In this document: in pieces, positions 1-7,325 of the stretch
How the letters are laid out: each line of letters starts with the position of its first letter
How positions within the stretch are numbered: the first letter of the stretch is position 1
DNA from: a virus
Reading direction: 5' to 3' (one strand)
Virus record (IMG/VR): IMGVR_UViG_3300044734_000047
Coordinates: 1 to 47,044 of that record
Length of the DNA stretch: 47,044 nt
Made by a program: the position numbers and the translations under genes
Notes under the pieces: model-generated
The model's database searches: none
What the model was told of the DNA's origin: nothing
The model's input: only the letters and a program-made list of their open reading frames with translations

Positions 1-603
1 ATGAACCCTTGCGCCGACGAGCCCGCGCTCTTCGCCTGGATCATGAAGTCGTTTGGGCGCCCGGGCCTGCCGGGGACGTTGATCGAGCTTTGTGAGCGCG
101 CCGGCCGTCGCGGGCTAGCTCTGCTATCGGAGGATGAGCGTTTTCGCCACGTGCTCGCCTGGATTTGGGATGAAACCCTCCCGACCCTGTTCGTCAGGAT
201 GCTCAACCCTTCGAAGGCGCGCGCGATTGAGGACGATCAAACGATGAGGAAGATTTTCGGTTTCGCGAAACGCGGAGGGTATGGCTCCGTTGTAGTCATA
301 AATGAAAGCGACTTCCGGGCGACAGACCCAGAGGACGCAAAACGAGCGGGCTGGCCGCAGTCGGTTTATTGCGGCGCCCTACTGGATCGCGTCCTGAACG
401 ACCTACAAGACGATGAGGATCGCCGAGACCTGCTTTGCGCGTGGGGACGTCATGGTCCGCCGCTGAGGACGTGGGCGCAGGGCCGGAAGCGTGATCCGCG
501 GGTTCGCCTGCTCCACCTTGGCTTCACAGATAAGGGGCAGCCCGCCCACCCGTGCATGCTACCTTATTCGCGACCGCTGACCGTGTTGGCGACCACCGGG
601 TGA
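1..603 (+). CDS. DUF1643 domain protein
   Basis: A 200-aa protein whose middle part carries the DUF1643 pattern: LNPSKA near residue 68, then DDQT, a GYG turn and NESDFRATDP near residues 100-108. DUF1643 proteins are small cytoplasmic proteins of unknown function, common in phages and mobile elements. The C-terminal half has a CAWG motif typical of the family. The window begins on this ATG, so the start cannot be checked against upstream sequence. It is followed by a structured repeat and the gene at 739. It could be a moron gene or the first gene past the integrase in a circular map. Confidence 0.8.
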   Translation: MNPCADEPALFAWIMKSFGRPGLPGTLIELCERAGRRGLALLSEDERFRHVLAWIWDETLPTLFVRMLNPSKARAIEDDQTMRKIFGFAKRGGYGSVVVINESDFRATDPEDAKRAGWPQSVYCGALLDRVLNDLQDDEDRRDLLCAWGRHGPPLRTWAQGRKRDPRVRLLHLGFTDKGQPAHPCMLPYSRPLTVLATTG

Positions 604-640
604 GATATAGTGAAGGAGGAATGATGATGGGCTATAGGGC

Positions 641-726
641 TGGGCGATTGCCTTCGGCACCGTCGCCACTCGGCAGAGCCCGAGCCGGTTCCCGTCTCGG
701 CCCTTCGGGCGAGTGTCAACTATCGC
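641..726 (+). repeat. Dispersed three-hairpin element, copy A
   Basis: This segment is homologous to 38474-38561 and, more weakly, to the minus strand at 42448-42537. It can fold into three short hairpins: TGCC-TTC-GGCA, CTCGG-loop-CCGAG and CTCG-g-CCC-TTC-GGGCGAG. Two have UUCG-type loops. It ends in the block GTGTCAACTATCGC shared exactly with copy B, followed at once by the ribosome binding site GGAG and the ATG of the gene at 739. Paired bases differ compensatorily between copies A and B. An overlapping ORF from ATG 627, preceded by GAAGGAGGA, could be a leader peptide. Confidence 0.7.
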
Positions 727-738
727 ATTGGAGCCGTC

Positions 739-1146
739 ATGCTGCCGAATGACCCGCGCGTCGCCGACATCATCAAGCCAAATGCCGAGGACGGGGACGG
801 CGACTATTGGGACCCTTGGGAGGCGCTTGGGCTCGGCTGCTGCTCCTATAACAGCGCCATCGACCAAAACGCGCTCGATGTGCTGCGCGGCATGCGAGAT
901 GGCCTTTACTGCTCCGACATCGCCGAGCGGACGGGCATGTCGCCGGGGCATGTCGAGTTGTTGCAGGGCATCTTCTGTTCGGCGAATTGGGGAGAGTATG
1001 GCACCAGCCCACGCGGATGCTGGCCAATTGACCGCGAAGGCTTCCCGGCGCTCATCGCAGCGTGGGAGGCGTATTTCGAGCGTCAATGGGGCGAGCCTTG
1101 CGATAGCGGCAGCGACCCGAAGGGCGAAAACGGCGAAGCCGGTTGA
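739..1146 (+). CDS. hypothetical protein
   Basis: A 135-aa acidic protein I do not recognise. Residues 50-75 (LRGMRDGLYCSDIAERTGMS) look like a helix-turn-helix, so it may bind DNA; that is inference only. The start follows a GGAG ribosome binding site directly after repeat copy A, which makes the repeat the 5' leader of this gene. A GC-rich stem-loop at 1166-1187 follows the stop but has no U tract. Confidence 0.7.
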   Translation: MLPNDPRVADIIKPNAEDGDGDYWDPWEALGLGCCSYNSAIDQNALDVLRGMRDGLYCSDIAERTGMSPGHVELLQGIFCSANWGEYGTSPRGCWPIDREGFPALIAAWEAYFERQWGEPCDSGSDPKGENGEAG

Positions 1147-1221
1147 GTGCGAAGCATCGCAGAGCGGGCGGCGAAGCCGTCTCGCCCAACCCTATGGCAA
1201 TTCAGGACACAGGGAGAGGGG

Positions 1222-1322
1222 TGAGGTTGCGGGCCGGGCGACATGCTTCCTTGCCGGCACGGTTTCAGACGCGGGCTTTCGCCGCCGCAACCTCAGTGCG
1301 CTAGCCGCCTCAGCGTCTTTTT
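1222..1322 (+). ncRNA. candidate small structured RNA with terminator
   Basis: The 1147-1405 gap has no convincing gene but strong structure. TGAGGTTGCG at 1222-1231 pairs perfectly with CGCAACCTCA at 1286-1295. Inside are GCCGG (1233-1237) with CCGGC (1254-1258), and GCGG (1271-1274) with CCGC (1282-1285), giving a three-way junction. It is followed by a short stem CGCT/AGCG and the T-rich run TCTTTTTA at about 1316-1323, resembling a weak intrinsic terminator. No promoter could be assigned with confidence. It could instead be the leader of the gene at 1406. Confidence 0.4.
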
Positions 1323-1405
1323 ACGACCCAATCGGCAACCAGCGCACCCCACCTCGCTACCACGATAAGCCTTGCCGGTCCAGCGAAAAAGGGGTATGCG
1401 GGGGG

Positions 1406-1630
1406 ATGGGAAATGTCGTCGAGTTCACCGGCATTACGCGGCTCGACGGCGACCCCGATCGAGTGCTTCAGGGTGCGATCGGCGAACTCGAAAGCGTCCT
1501 CGTGATCGGCTTTACGAAGCAAGGCGGCGAGTTCTTCAGCTCATCCGTTCCTGATGGCGGAACGTGCCTCTGGCTGATGGAGCGCGCAAAGCTGAAGCTG
1601 CTCCAGGTGCCGGAGCGATTCGATGATTAG
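1406..1630 (+). CDS. small hypothetical protein
   Basis: A 74-aa protein starting MGNVVEFTGITRL, with a pattern shared by short conserved phage and host hypotheticals (VLQGAIGELESVLVIG). It is probably a cytoplasmic alpha/beta fold. A G-rich tract (GGGGGG) just before the ATG may serve as ribosome binding site. Its last bases overlap the ATG of the next gene by eight, so the two are probably translated together. Function unknown. Confidence 0.7.
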   Translation: MGNVVEFTGITRLDGDPDRVLQGAIGELESVLVIGFTKQGGEFFSSSVPDGGTCLWLMERAKLKLLQVPERFDD

Positions 1631-1856
1631 GCGCCGCGCGAAGGCCGAGAAACTCTTTACCGAGCGCCGTAATCCGCTGCCCACAGAGGTGTCCGGAACC
1701 GAACTCAACGGGCTCAAGAGCATCGCCAGCGGTGGCTTCAGCAATGCGAGAATGCGCGCACGGCTGACTTCGCGCGGGCTTGCCACATCGCCCATCGGAA
1801 GCAAGTGCCGCCTTACGCGCCTCGGGGCAGTGACGCTATCCGCAGGTGCTTCGTGA
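1623..1856 (+). CDS. small hypothetical, possible winged-helix
   Basis: A 77-aa basic protein. Its second half (RARLTSRGLAT then CRLTRLGAVTL) resembles the recognition helix and wing of small winged-helix proteins, where RGLA and RLT.LG motifs are common. It overlaps the genes on both sides: its start lies inside the end of the 1406 gene, and its TGA overlaps the GTG start of the next gene. DNA binding is inferred from pattern only. Confidence 0.55.
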   Translation: MIRRRAKAEKLFTERRNPLPTEVSGTELNGLKSIASGGFSNARMRARLTSRGLATSPIGSKCRLTRLGAVTLSAGAS

Positions 1857-1975
1857 ACTGCGCCCGCTGCGACAAGAAGCTATCCCGCAAGACGGCTCGC
1901 CAGATTGGCTCCGAGATATTGTGCAGCACGTGCATGTTCGCGTCGCCACCTCGGAAGCCCGCAACCGCTCTTTGA
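1853..1975 (+). CDS. zinc-ribbon micro-protein
   Basis: A 40-aa reading frame starting at GTG in a GTGA overlap with the upstream stop. It begins with CARC (residues 3-6) and has a second pair CSTC (residues 24-27), so two CxxC knuckles about 18 residues apart can bind one zinc ion. Such mini zinc ribbons are common in phages and usually lack a known function. It is the last plus-strand gene before the convergent lysis block, only 16 bp from the end of the gene at 1992. Confidence 0.6.
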   Translation: MNCARCDKKLSRKTARQIGSEILCSTCMFASPPRKPATAL

Positions 1976-1991
1976 ACCGTAGATCAGTTCG

Positions 1992-2162
1992 TCAGATAGT
2001 TTCTGACCGCGCGTCGGTTGCAATCTGCTTATGTTGCATGACCGACTTGGCGTAGCGTTCCAGGAGGGCGCCCAACGGGAAACGGTCTGGGCCGGGTCGA
2101 ATGGCGGGGAACGCGGCTCCAACCTTTGGCGGCGGCGTGGATGGATCAAATGCTACGAGCAT
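1992..2162 (-). CDS. small hypothetical protein, distal to spanin genes
   Basis: A 56-aa protein beginning MLVAFDPSTPPPKVG, preceded by a strong AGGAGGA ribosome binding site about 8 bases upstream of the ATG, which fixes the start. It begins 14 bases after the end of the Rz1-like lipoprotein gene and is the last gene of the long minus-strand operon. There is no signal peptide or membrane segment, and I do not recognise the family. Confidence 0.6.
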   Translation of the reverse strand: MLVAFDPSTPPPKVGAAFPAIRPGPDRFPLGALLERYAKSVMQHKQIATDARSETI

Positions 2163-2175
2163 GGCCTTTCTCCTC

Positions 2176-2484
2176 CTAGGGCTTCGTGCAAATATCGATA
2201 GCCTGACTCGCGCGCTCGCCATATCCGCCGGGTCCGGCCCATTCTAGGAGCTTGGCGGCGAGTAGGTCTATGAGCCTCGCCGGATCAACCGGAAGCGGCC
2301 GCGCCAGCGGTTTCGGCTTGACCGGCTTCGTCACCGGGCAGGGGCGTGGGACCTCTTTCTCTACCGTCTGGTAGATAACCTTCGTGCCAGCGGATTCGGG
2401 ATGCTCGCCGCAGCTCGCCAGCATGATGGTGCATGTGAGTCCCATCAAGACCCTGACAGCACGAACATGATGTGACTTCTTCAT
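2176..2484 (-). CDS. Rz1-like outer-membrane spanin lipoprotein
   Basis: A 102-aa protein with an N-terminal signal peptide ending in the lipobox LASC (Cys about residue 25). A proline-rich stretch follows (PRPCPVTKPVKPKPLARPLP), as expected for o-spanins. It overlaps the upstream Rz-like gene by four bases (ATGA). Together the pair should bridge inner and outer membranes and fuse them at the end of lysis. The assignment rests on lipobox, Pro-rich tail and context, since spanin sequences are poorly conserved. Confidence 0.75.
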   Translation of the reverse strand: MKKSHHVRAVRVLMGLTCTIMLASCGEHPESAGTKVIYQTVEKEVPRPCPVTKPVKPKPLARPLPVDPARLIDLLAAKLLEWAGPGGYGERASQAIDICTKP

Positions 2485-3005
2485 AGCCCCTCCATCGCCC
2501 TGCGGGCCTCGTCAGACACGCGACACGGCGGCAGCCCCTTCGCCCCCGCCGAAGCCTCCAGCCTCGCTACAGCGCCCTTCGTGGCCTCGTAGCGGGCATT
2601 TGCGCGGGCATCGTTCGCGGCCGCTTCCTGCCGAGCCGTCTGAAGCGCCGCATTGGCCGCCTCGATCCGCTTGTTGTTGTCGTTGATCTGGCCGAGCGCG
2701 CCGTCGAGCGACGTCTGCGTAACCTGGAGCGCGTCCACCAGTTTGACCACGCGGGCCTGCTCTTTTGCGAGGTGATCTTTCGTGCCGGCGAGCGTATGGC
2801 GAGTGACCAGCAGCGCAATGACCAGCAGGGCGATCAGGATCAGCGGCAAGACCTTGGCCCAGTTCACGCCGCCGGCAGCCGAAGCCGCGCCCTTCGCTGC
2901 GCCACCGATCCGGCCGAACACCTTGCCAGCGCCGAACTTGAGAATGGCAATACCGAGGCCGCCGCCAGGGATGAGGACGCCGAGGGCGAGAGGAAGCAGG
3001 CTCAT
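2481..3005 (-). CDS. Rz-like inner-membrane spanin
   Basis: A 174-aa protein with a hydrophobic glycine-rich N-terminus and a clear membrane segment at about residues 50-68 (VLPLILIALLVIALLV). A long periplasmic coiled-coil rich in Q, A, E and R follows to residue 155. It ends with CRVSDEARRAMEGL, the usual end of many phage Rz-type proteins. It overlaps the lipoprotein gene downstream by ATGA and the small membrane gene upstream. Role: i-spanin, partner of the lipoprotein at 2176. Confidence 0.75.
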   Translation of the reverse strand: MSLLPLALGVLIPGGGLGIAILKFGAGKVFGRIGGAAKGAASAAGGVNWAKVLPLILIALLVIALLVTRHTLAGTKDHLAKEQARVVKLVDALQVTQTSLDGALGQINDNNKRIEAANAALQTARQEAAANDARANARYEATKGAVARLEASAGAKGLPPCRVSDEARRAMEGL

Positions 3006-3214
3006 GACACGAGTCCTTTGATAGCGGCGGCGAGGATCAGCACCATACCGGCAAGCCCAGCCATGCAGCCGCCATTGCCGAGGTGCCGACGATCATTTTC
3101 CTCGACGAGTATGTCGTCGTACTTGCTCGCCAAAGGCTCGGCTCTGGCCCCCTCGACAGATATCCAGCCGCCAAGGATCAGCACGACACCGGCAGCGAGG
3201 AGCATCCAGGTCAT
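3002..3214 (-). CDS. small two-TM membrane protein
   Basis: A 70-aa protein with hydrophobic segments at about residues 3-18 (MLLAAGVVLILGGWI) and 50-66 (AGLAGMVLILAAAIKG), separated by a charged loop. I chose the ATG at 3214 because it has an AGGGGG ribosome binding site and an ATGA overlap with the upstream stop. Its place in the lysis block makes it one of several holin or antiholin candidates; nothing in the sequence decides between them. Confidence 0.65.
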   Translation of the reverse strand: MTWMLLAAGVVLILGGWISVEGARAEPLASKYDDILVEENDRRHLGNGGCMAGLAGMVLILAAAIKGLVS

Positions 3215-3411
3215 TTCCCCCTCCACGCCGCGACGTAAAGCAGGGCGAGGAGGCCCAGCACGGTCCAGAGCACGCCGAAGCCGATGACGTCGTCGACGCC
3301 CGCGAACAGGCCCACCCCAGCTATCAGGACGCCCAGCAGCGCCAAGCCGAGCGGCAGCTCGTAGAGCTCGGGCGGGGGGAGGAAACCGAAGGCCTTCATC
3401 AGTCGCACCAT
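3211..3411 (-). CDS. small membrane protein, holin candidate
   Basis: A 66-aa protein starting MVRLMKAF, with two long hydrophobic stretches (LGLALLGVLIAGVGLFAG and GFGVLWTVLGLLALLYVAAW) and a short basic C-terminus (RGK). Two TM segments with a charged tail fit a class II holin, but the family was not recognised. An in-frame extension upstream to 3501 runs through the preceding 46-aa gene and is rejected. The start is five bases after the stop of that gene. Confidence 0.6.
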   Translation of the reverse strand: MVRLMKAFGFLPPPELYELPLGLALLGVLIAGVGLFAGVDDVIGFGVLWTVLGLLALLYVAAWRGK

Positions 3412-3415
3412 CTCG

Positions 3416-3556
3416 TTAATCGTCCAGCTCGTAGTCGGACGATCTGATCTGACTGCCCGGCTTGTCCGTAAGCCGGTTGTAAATCGCCACTCCCACCGCA
3501 ATAGTTACAATGACAACTATTGCGACTAGAAGGACCCAGGCGGCAGGATCATCCAT
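3416..3556 (-). CDS. 46-aa single-TM protein
   Basis: A short frame with a clear AGGAGG ribosome binding site. The protein begins MDDPAAWVLLVAIVV, has one membrane segment at residues 6-26 and an acidic C-terminus ending SSDYELDD. It sits between a signal-peptide protein and a two-TM protein in the lysis block. It may modulate the holin. No family recognised. Confidence 0.6.
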   Translation of the reverse strand: MDDPAAWVLLVAIVVIVTIAVGVAIYNRLTDKPGSQIRSSDYELDD

Positions 3557-3572
3557 CTCTTGGTCCTCCTGT

Positions 3573-3797
3573 TCAGTCGCACCCGTTGACGACGTTATCG
3601 GCCCGCGTGATCTGGGCGTCTCGAAGTGTCGTTTCCGCGCCCTTGGTCAGGTACCAGCGGACCCACGGGTCCTTGGGGAGCGGACGGTGTTCCGGGTCGG
3701 CGAGGATGTGACGCGACCAGCGGGTGCCGCAGAATGGGCCGGGGTGAGCGACGGGACGATGCGGTTGGGCGGCGGCGAGGAGGAGGGCGAAGATCAT
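3573..3797 (-). CDS. small secreted hypothetical protein
   Basis: A 74-aa protein that starts MIFALLLAAAQPHRP, which looks like a short signal peptide. A conserved-looking domain follows (RHILADPEHRPLPKDPWVRWYLTKGAETTL). The start at 3797 has a GGAG ribosome binding site and an ATGA overlap with the upstream gene, so the longer frame beginning at 3842 is not used. It is probably periplasmic and lysis-associated by position. Function unknown. Confidence 0.6.
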   Translation of the reverse strand: MIFALLLAAAQPHRPVAHPGPFCGTRWSRHILADPEHRPLPKDPWVRWYLTKGAETTLRDAQITRADNVVNGCD

Positions 3798-4075
3798 GGC
3801 TTTGTCTCCGTCAGGGGGAAGCTGAACGGCGCCTGCTTCCACGGCCCCTCCGGAACGTCCTTCCAGCCTTCGACGTAGAGCCCGTCAGGGTAGGGCGGAT
3901 TGGGATATTCAGGACTCACGATGGTGAAGCGCCAAAAGACGGCGCCGTGCGCGCGCTGTCCGTCCGCCATCTCCGTAAACAGGCGGTGGCCGTTGTCCTG
4001 GTCAGCCGGAAGGTCACGCCAGCTGAAAAATGAGGGCTCGATTTCTGGGCGGGTGTCGCTCATTTCGGCTTTCAT
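3794..4075 (-). CDS. hypothetical protein
   Basis: A 93-aa soluble protein starting MKAEMSDTRPEIE, with a Trp/Pro/Tyr-rich C-terminal half (EYPNPPYPDGLYVEGWKDVP). Both ends are coupled by four-base ATGA overlaps to neighbours in the lysis block. No membrane segment or signal peptide is visible and I do not recognise it. Confidence 0.6.
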   Translation of the reverse strand: MKAEMSDTRPEIEPSFFSWRDLPADQDNGHRLFTEMADGQRAHGAVFWRFTIVSPEYPNPPYPDGLYVEGWKDVPEGPWKQAPFSFPLTETKP

Positions 4076-4377
4076 GGTTTTGTCTCCACGGAGGTTGGTG
4101 CCACGCCGGGAACTGCCCCGGTGTCGCGGATGATTTTTGCCTCTTCGACGCCCTTGTCTTTCCACCGAACTGCCGCCGCGATCGCGCCCACGGCCGCTGC
4201 AATGCCGGCGGGAAAGGCGACGCAATAGGCGGTCACATCGAAAGGACGCCCCTTCGCCATGTTCCACGCTTCGAAGGCGGGCACGGTGACGATGAACACC
4301 GTCGCACCAAAGGCGCCGACGACGCGGTTGATCTCGAATTCGCCCGAGATGCCGCGAAGGATGTTGAGGATTTTCAC
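4072..4377 (-). CDS. holin-like membrane protein
   Basis: A 101-aa protein with two hydrophobic segments at about residues 20-37 (VVGAFGATVFIVTVPAFEAW) and 47-70 (AYCVAFPAGIAAAVGAIAAAV), then a charged C-terminus. The start is GTG at 4377 in a GTGA overlap with the endolysin stop. Immediately downstream of the endolysin gene, this is the position where holins are usual, so it is my first choice for the holin. That is inference from topology and neighbours. Confidence 0.6.
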   Translation of the reverse strand: MKILNILRGISGEFEINRVVGAFGATVFIVTVPAFEAWNMAKGRPFDVTAYCVAFPAGIAAAVGAIAAAVRWKDKGVEEAKIIRDTGAVPGVAPTSVETKP

Positions 4378-4994
4378 AATAGCACCGCCTTCGCTCGAGC
4401 GAGCATGGCCTTGCGGTCCTCGAAGCCGTTCAAACCCCCATTGATCTTGCGGGTGATGCGTTCGATGTCGTCCGCGTCGGCGAGATCGTTGAGCCCGTGT
4501 CGCTTCCAGTAGGCGCAGGCGATGAGAACGGAGATTTCTGGATCTTCGGCGAATTCGGGATGCGCCACGAGATCGAGGTTCACCGCCTTGCTGTAATCGG
4601 CGTAATTGCCACGACCGGTGAGCTGGAAGATGCCCCGCCCGCGATACAGGTAGCCGTCGCCCTTGACGGTGTTACCGAGGTCCCTGCGGCCTTCGTAGCG
4701 GGCCTGCTCAGGTGTCGGACCCCATAGCTCGTGGAGATAGTGGAACTGCGCTGTCTCGTGCGCCGCCTGCGCCATGAAGTGGGCGATGCGAAGCGGGGTG
4801 ACGATCTCGTGAGGCGGGAAGTGAGCCGCGGCCCCCTTGCCCAGTGCCCTGCCCCTGTCGTCCAGGTCCCGACGCGCCATGTACCCGAACAGGGCCGAAT
4901 AAGTTTCGCCGCCGATTATGCCGTCCTGAGGGCCGGGGTCGTAGCCGGCGTGGGCGAGGCGGGCCTGGAGGCGGGTGGTGAGTGTGCTTTCCAT
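4374..4994 (-). CDS. endolysin: PG-binding domain + GH19 chitinase/lysozyme
   Basis: A 206-aa muralytic enzyme. Residues 1-40 (LQARLAHAGYDPGPQDGIIGGETYSAL) match the peptidoglycan-binding repeat. The rest is a glycoside hydrolase family 19 fold, with FMAQAAHETAQF around residue 83 holding the probable catalytic Glu, and GYLYRGRGIFQLTGRGNYADYS, a GH19 hallmark. It hydrolyses the cell-wall glycan at the end of the cycle. There is no signal peptide, so export needs the holin. Start 4994 is set by an ATGA overlap with the upstream gene; the longer in-frame extension is not supported. Confidence 0.88.
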   Translation of the reverse strand: MESTLTTRLQARLAHAGYDPGPQDGIIGGETYSALFGYMARRDLDDRGRALGKGAAAHFPPHEIVTPLRIAHFMAQAAHETAQFHYLHELWGPTPEQARYEGRRDLGNTVKGDGYLYRGRGIFQLTGRGNYADYSKAVNLDLVAHPEFAEDPEISVLIACAYWKRHGLNDLADADDIERITRKINGGLNGFEDRKAMLARAKAVLL

Positions 4995-5371
4995 CAGTGT
5001 TTTATCCACGCCGCGACCGCCGCCAGCAGTGCGATGAGGGTGGCAATCGGGGAATGATCGATTATCCACTGCTTCACGCTGCGAGCGCCGTCGTCCCGGC
5101 TGTTGCGCTGTTCGAGCGTGGCAATGCGCGAGACTGCCTGCGCGATCTCGGCGCGAAGGGTCGCGGCGATCTTGTCCATCTGCGCCGACAGTTCGAGCTT
5201 TAGGGAATCGTGCCGCTTCGCCTGCTCCACCGCCATGGCGTCCAGCTTCTGCGAGAGATTGTTGACGCCATGGGCCTGCTCGTGGACGTACTTCTCCACG
5301 GCTTCCGACGAGCCTTTCAGCTTGCCGATAGCCTCACTGATCTGGTCGAGTTGTCCGGGGCGAGCTGCCAT
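4994..5371 (-). CDS. coiled-coil protein with C-terminal TM (XhlA-like)
   Basis: A 125-aa protein with a long coiled coil (residues 8-95, heptad-rich around LSQKLDAMAVEQAKRHDSLK) and a C-terminal membrane segment (PIATLIALLAAVAAWI). This build resembles XhlA/hemolysin-type phage proteins that sit beside endolysins and holins and help lysis, though it is longer than typical XhlA. The start overlaps the upstream stop by one base. Confidence 0.6.
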   Translation of the reverse strand: MAARPGQLDQISEAIGKLKGSSEAVEKYVHEQAHGVNNLSQKLDAMAVEQAKRHDSLKLELSAQMDKIAATLRAEIAQAVSRIATLEQRNSRDDGARSVKQWIIDHSPIATLIALLAAVAAWIKH

Positions 5372-5562
5372 TATGCAGTTTCCACGGCTGACGGATGGAT
5401 CGCGGAGACGGTCGCGCGGACCTGGTCCTCCCGCTCGGCGCCGAACGGAGCGCGCACTTCGACGGTCAGCGTCTCGCCGTCGATCGAGACCGACACGCCG
5501 CACATCGCGCCGAGGCAGGTCTGGAACGCGCCCGCGCGGGCTGGATCAACCGTGAAGACCAT
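5371..5562 (-). CDS. small hypothetical protein
   Basis: A 63-aa protein (MVFTVDPARAGAFQTCLGAMCG), probably a small beta-rich fold with alternating hydrophobic residues in VSVSIDGETLTVEV. It lies between the tailspike-type gene and the coiled-coil lysis gene, with one-base stop/start overlaps on both sides. Unknown function; it could be tail- or lysis-associated. Confidence 0.6.
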   Translation of the reverse strand: MVFTVDPARAGAFQTCLGAMCGVSVSIDGETLTVEVRAPFGAEREDQVRATVSAIHPSAVETA

Positions 5563-7325
5563 CAGTACCTCACCATTGCTTGACCCGTGGCCGTCTTGTA
5601 GAACTTGCCCACCGCAAGGCCGCCCGCCGCAGCGGCCGCATTGTCGGCGTAAGTCGGAACAGTCGCGCTGAGGCCGGTTGGGAAGGTGGCACCGTAGCCT
5701 CCGGCCGCCCCACCAAGGATCATGTTGGTGGTGCCGCCGCTATTTCCCTGGAACGAGACGTTGCCGGTCACCGAGTCGTAAACGAAAAACCTTTCCTCGA
5801 CGAAGGCGACCTTGAGCTTGGATACGTTCACACCATCGATATGATTAGCCGTGGTGCCGATCCCATTAGGGAACCACCCCCGGCTGTCATTCGCGGCGAT
5901 GATGTTGCCCACACCCATAAAGGCACCGAATCCGCCACAGATCATGGTCGCATTCGCGGAGGTCGAGAGGCCGATTGTCTGATCGCTCTCCATGTAGATG
6001 AAGCAGACGCCGCTCTTGTTCGAGGCGCCGTCGATCAGCATTGCTCCGCCCTCGACATAGGTCGTACCGCTTACCCATGCGGGGAATAGCGCTGTGGCGG
6101 CGCCGTCGCCGTAGTAGAGCCACCAAGTGTTATCCGTGGCGGCGCCGCTAGGGGCATTGCTCTTCGCCCCCAGCGCCTGACCCGGAACGACCCGGTAATA
6201 ATGCCCGCCATGCTGGACTTGACCCGTGTAGCTCGCGGGGCGCCAGTCGGGGCCGGCCGACGTCGTCCCGTTGCCGGAAGTATGTCCGCCGAAATGGTGA
6301 TCGCCGAGAAAGGACTGCTGACAAATCCCCCAATGGGCGTTGGCGATCGCGTTGAAGCCAGGCACCTCGCACGCGTTGGCGTCGCCCCCGATCATGGTCA
6401 GGCCGTTGCGCCCGTTTTGTATGCCCCAGCAGTTGATAATCTTGCCGCAATTTGCGTTGCCCGCGTGAGTCACGTCGGCGGCCCAGCAAATCCCGTCTCC
6501 GCCGAAATTGATGAAGCCGCACCGCTCCAGGGTAACGGGCGCCTTGACTAGCGCGCCATGTTCTTCCGCCCCCAAGGTGCCTCCAGCGCTGTAAAAAACG
6601 AGATCCGCTATTCGACTGCCAGCCGAACCCTTAGGCGTATTTGTCGTGGTGCCGGTGACCCCGGTCGTATCCCAGCTCTGGCAAATGATGCCGCACGTAT
6701 TCTTGAACAGGAGCACGGTGTTGCCGGCCCTGTCGAGAGCGGCGGGGCCTGAGCCGGTCAACTCGTAGCTGCCGTCAGTGAGGTCCAGATACTGGGAAAA
6801 GCGGTAGATGTGGCGGCCGAAGTGGATCGCGGGGACGGCTTTATAGTAGCTGTTGCCGTGCACCTCTTTCAGCGTGTCGAGGAAGTCCTTGACCTTCAGC
6901 CATGAGGGGTAGTCGTCGGTCCCGTTGGCGAAGCTGAAATCCGTCGCATCTCCATAGGCACCGAACATCTCGAAGGTGATGCGCTGGCCCTCGGACAGGC
7001 GGAAACCGCGCCCGTTCAAACTCATTATCGACCAGCCCGGATGTGCAGCGACGAACGCGGCATCAACCGCTGGATCGTAGTCGTATATTGCCCCCCCTTT
7101 CGGCAAAGCCGGAACGACCGGAGATCGATAGCACGAGGTGGCGATCCTCGTCGTATTGATTGGGATTGTGGCGGTGGAAATGGTGGAGAAGGCGCCGACA
7201 TTTAGCGCCCCCAATGCCGTGCCAATGTCGAATTCGTAGTTTGCGCCGCCGGAGACGACGGGAATTTTGTCGCCGGCCGCCAGCCCCGCCTTCGTCGGCA
7301 TGTCGGAGATGCGGGTGCCCGTCAT
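5562..7325 (-). CDS. tailspike-like right-handed beta-helix protein
   Basis: A 587-aa protein. An N-terminal adaptor (MTGTRISDMPTKAGLAAGDKIP) resembles the head-binding part of phage tail fibres. The rest fits a pectate-lyase-like beta-helix: turns such as ITFEMFGAYGDATD near residue 95, ILNCWG-type rungs and Asn ladders. In podoviruses such trimeric spikes bind and often cleave surface polysaccharide. The open frame extends upstream to 7979 but that part is a shadow of the next two genes. The true start at 7325 makes an ATGA overlap. Confidence 0.8.
   Translation of the reverse strand: MTGTRISDMPTKAGLAAGDKIPVVSGGANYEFDIGTALGALNVGAFSTISTATIPINTTRIATSCYRSPVVPALPKGGAIYDYDPAVDAAFVAAHPGWSIMSLNGRGFRLSEGQRITFEMFGAYGDATDFSFANGTDDYPSWLKVKDFLDTLKEVHGNSYYKAVPAIHFGRHIYRFSQYLDLTDGSYELTGSGPAALDRAGNTVLLFKNTCGIICQSWDTTGVTGTTTNTPKGSAGSRIADLVFYSAGGTLGAEEHGALVKAPVTLERCGFINFGGDGICWAADVTHAGNANCGKIINCWGIQNGRNGLTMIGGDANACEVPGFNAIANAHWGICQQSFLGDHHFGGHTSGNGTTSAGPDWRPASYTGQVQHGGHYYRVVPGQALGAKSNAPSGAATDNTWWLYYGDGAATALFPAWVSGTTYVEGGAMLIDGASNKSGVCFIYMESDQTIGLSTSANATMICGGFGAFMGVGNIIAANDSRGWFPNGIGTTANHIDGVNVSKLKVAFVEERFFVYDSVTGNVSFQGNSGGTTNMILGGAAGGYGATFPTGLSATVPTYADNAAAAAGGLAVGKFYKTATGQAMVRY

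Noticed and set aside
1166-1187. GC-rich stem-loop after the 739 gene considered as terminator or a fourth copy of the dispersed element.
   Set aside because: No U tract and the match to the element is too short.
5002-5070. Two DnaA-box-like 9-mers (TTATCCACG and TTATCCACT).
   Set aside because: Both are explained by codons of overlapping lysis genes, and one mismatch each remains. Far from the replication genes.
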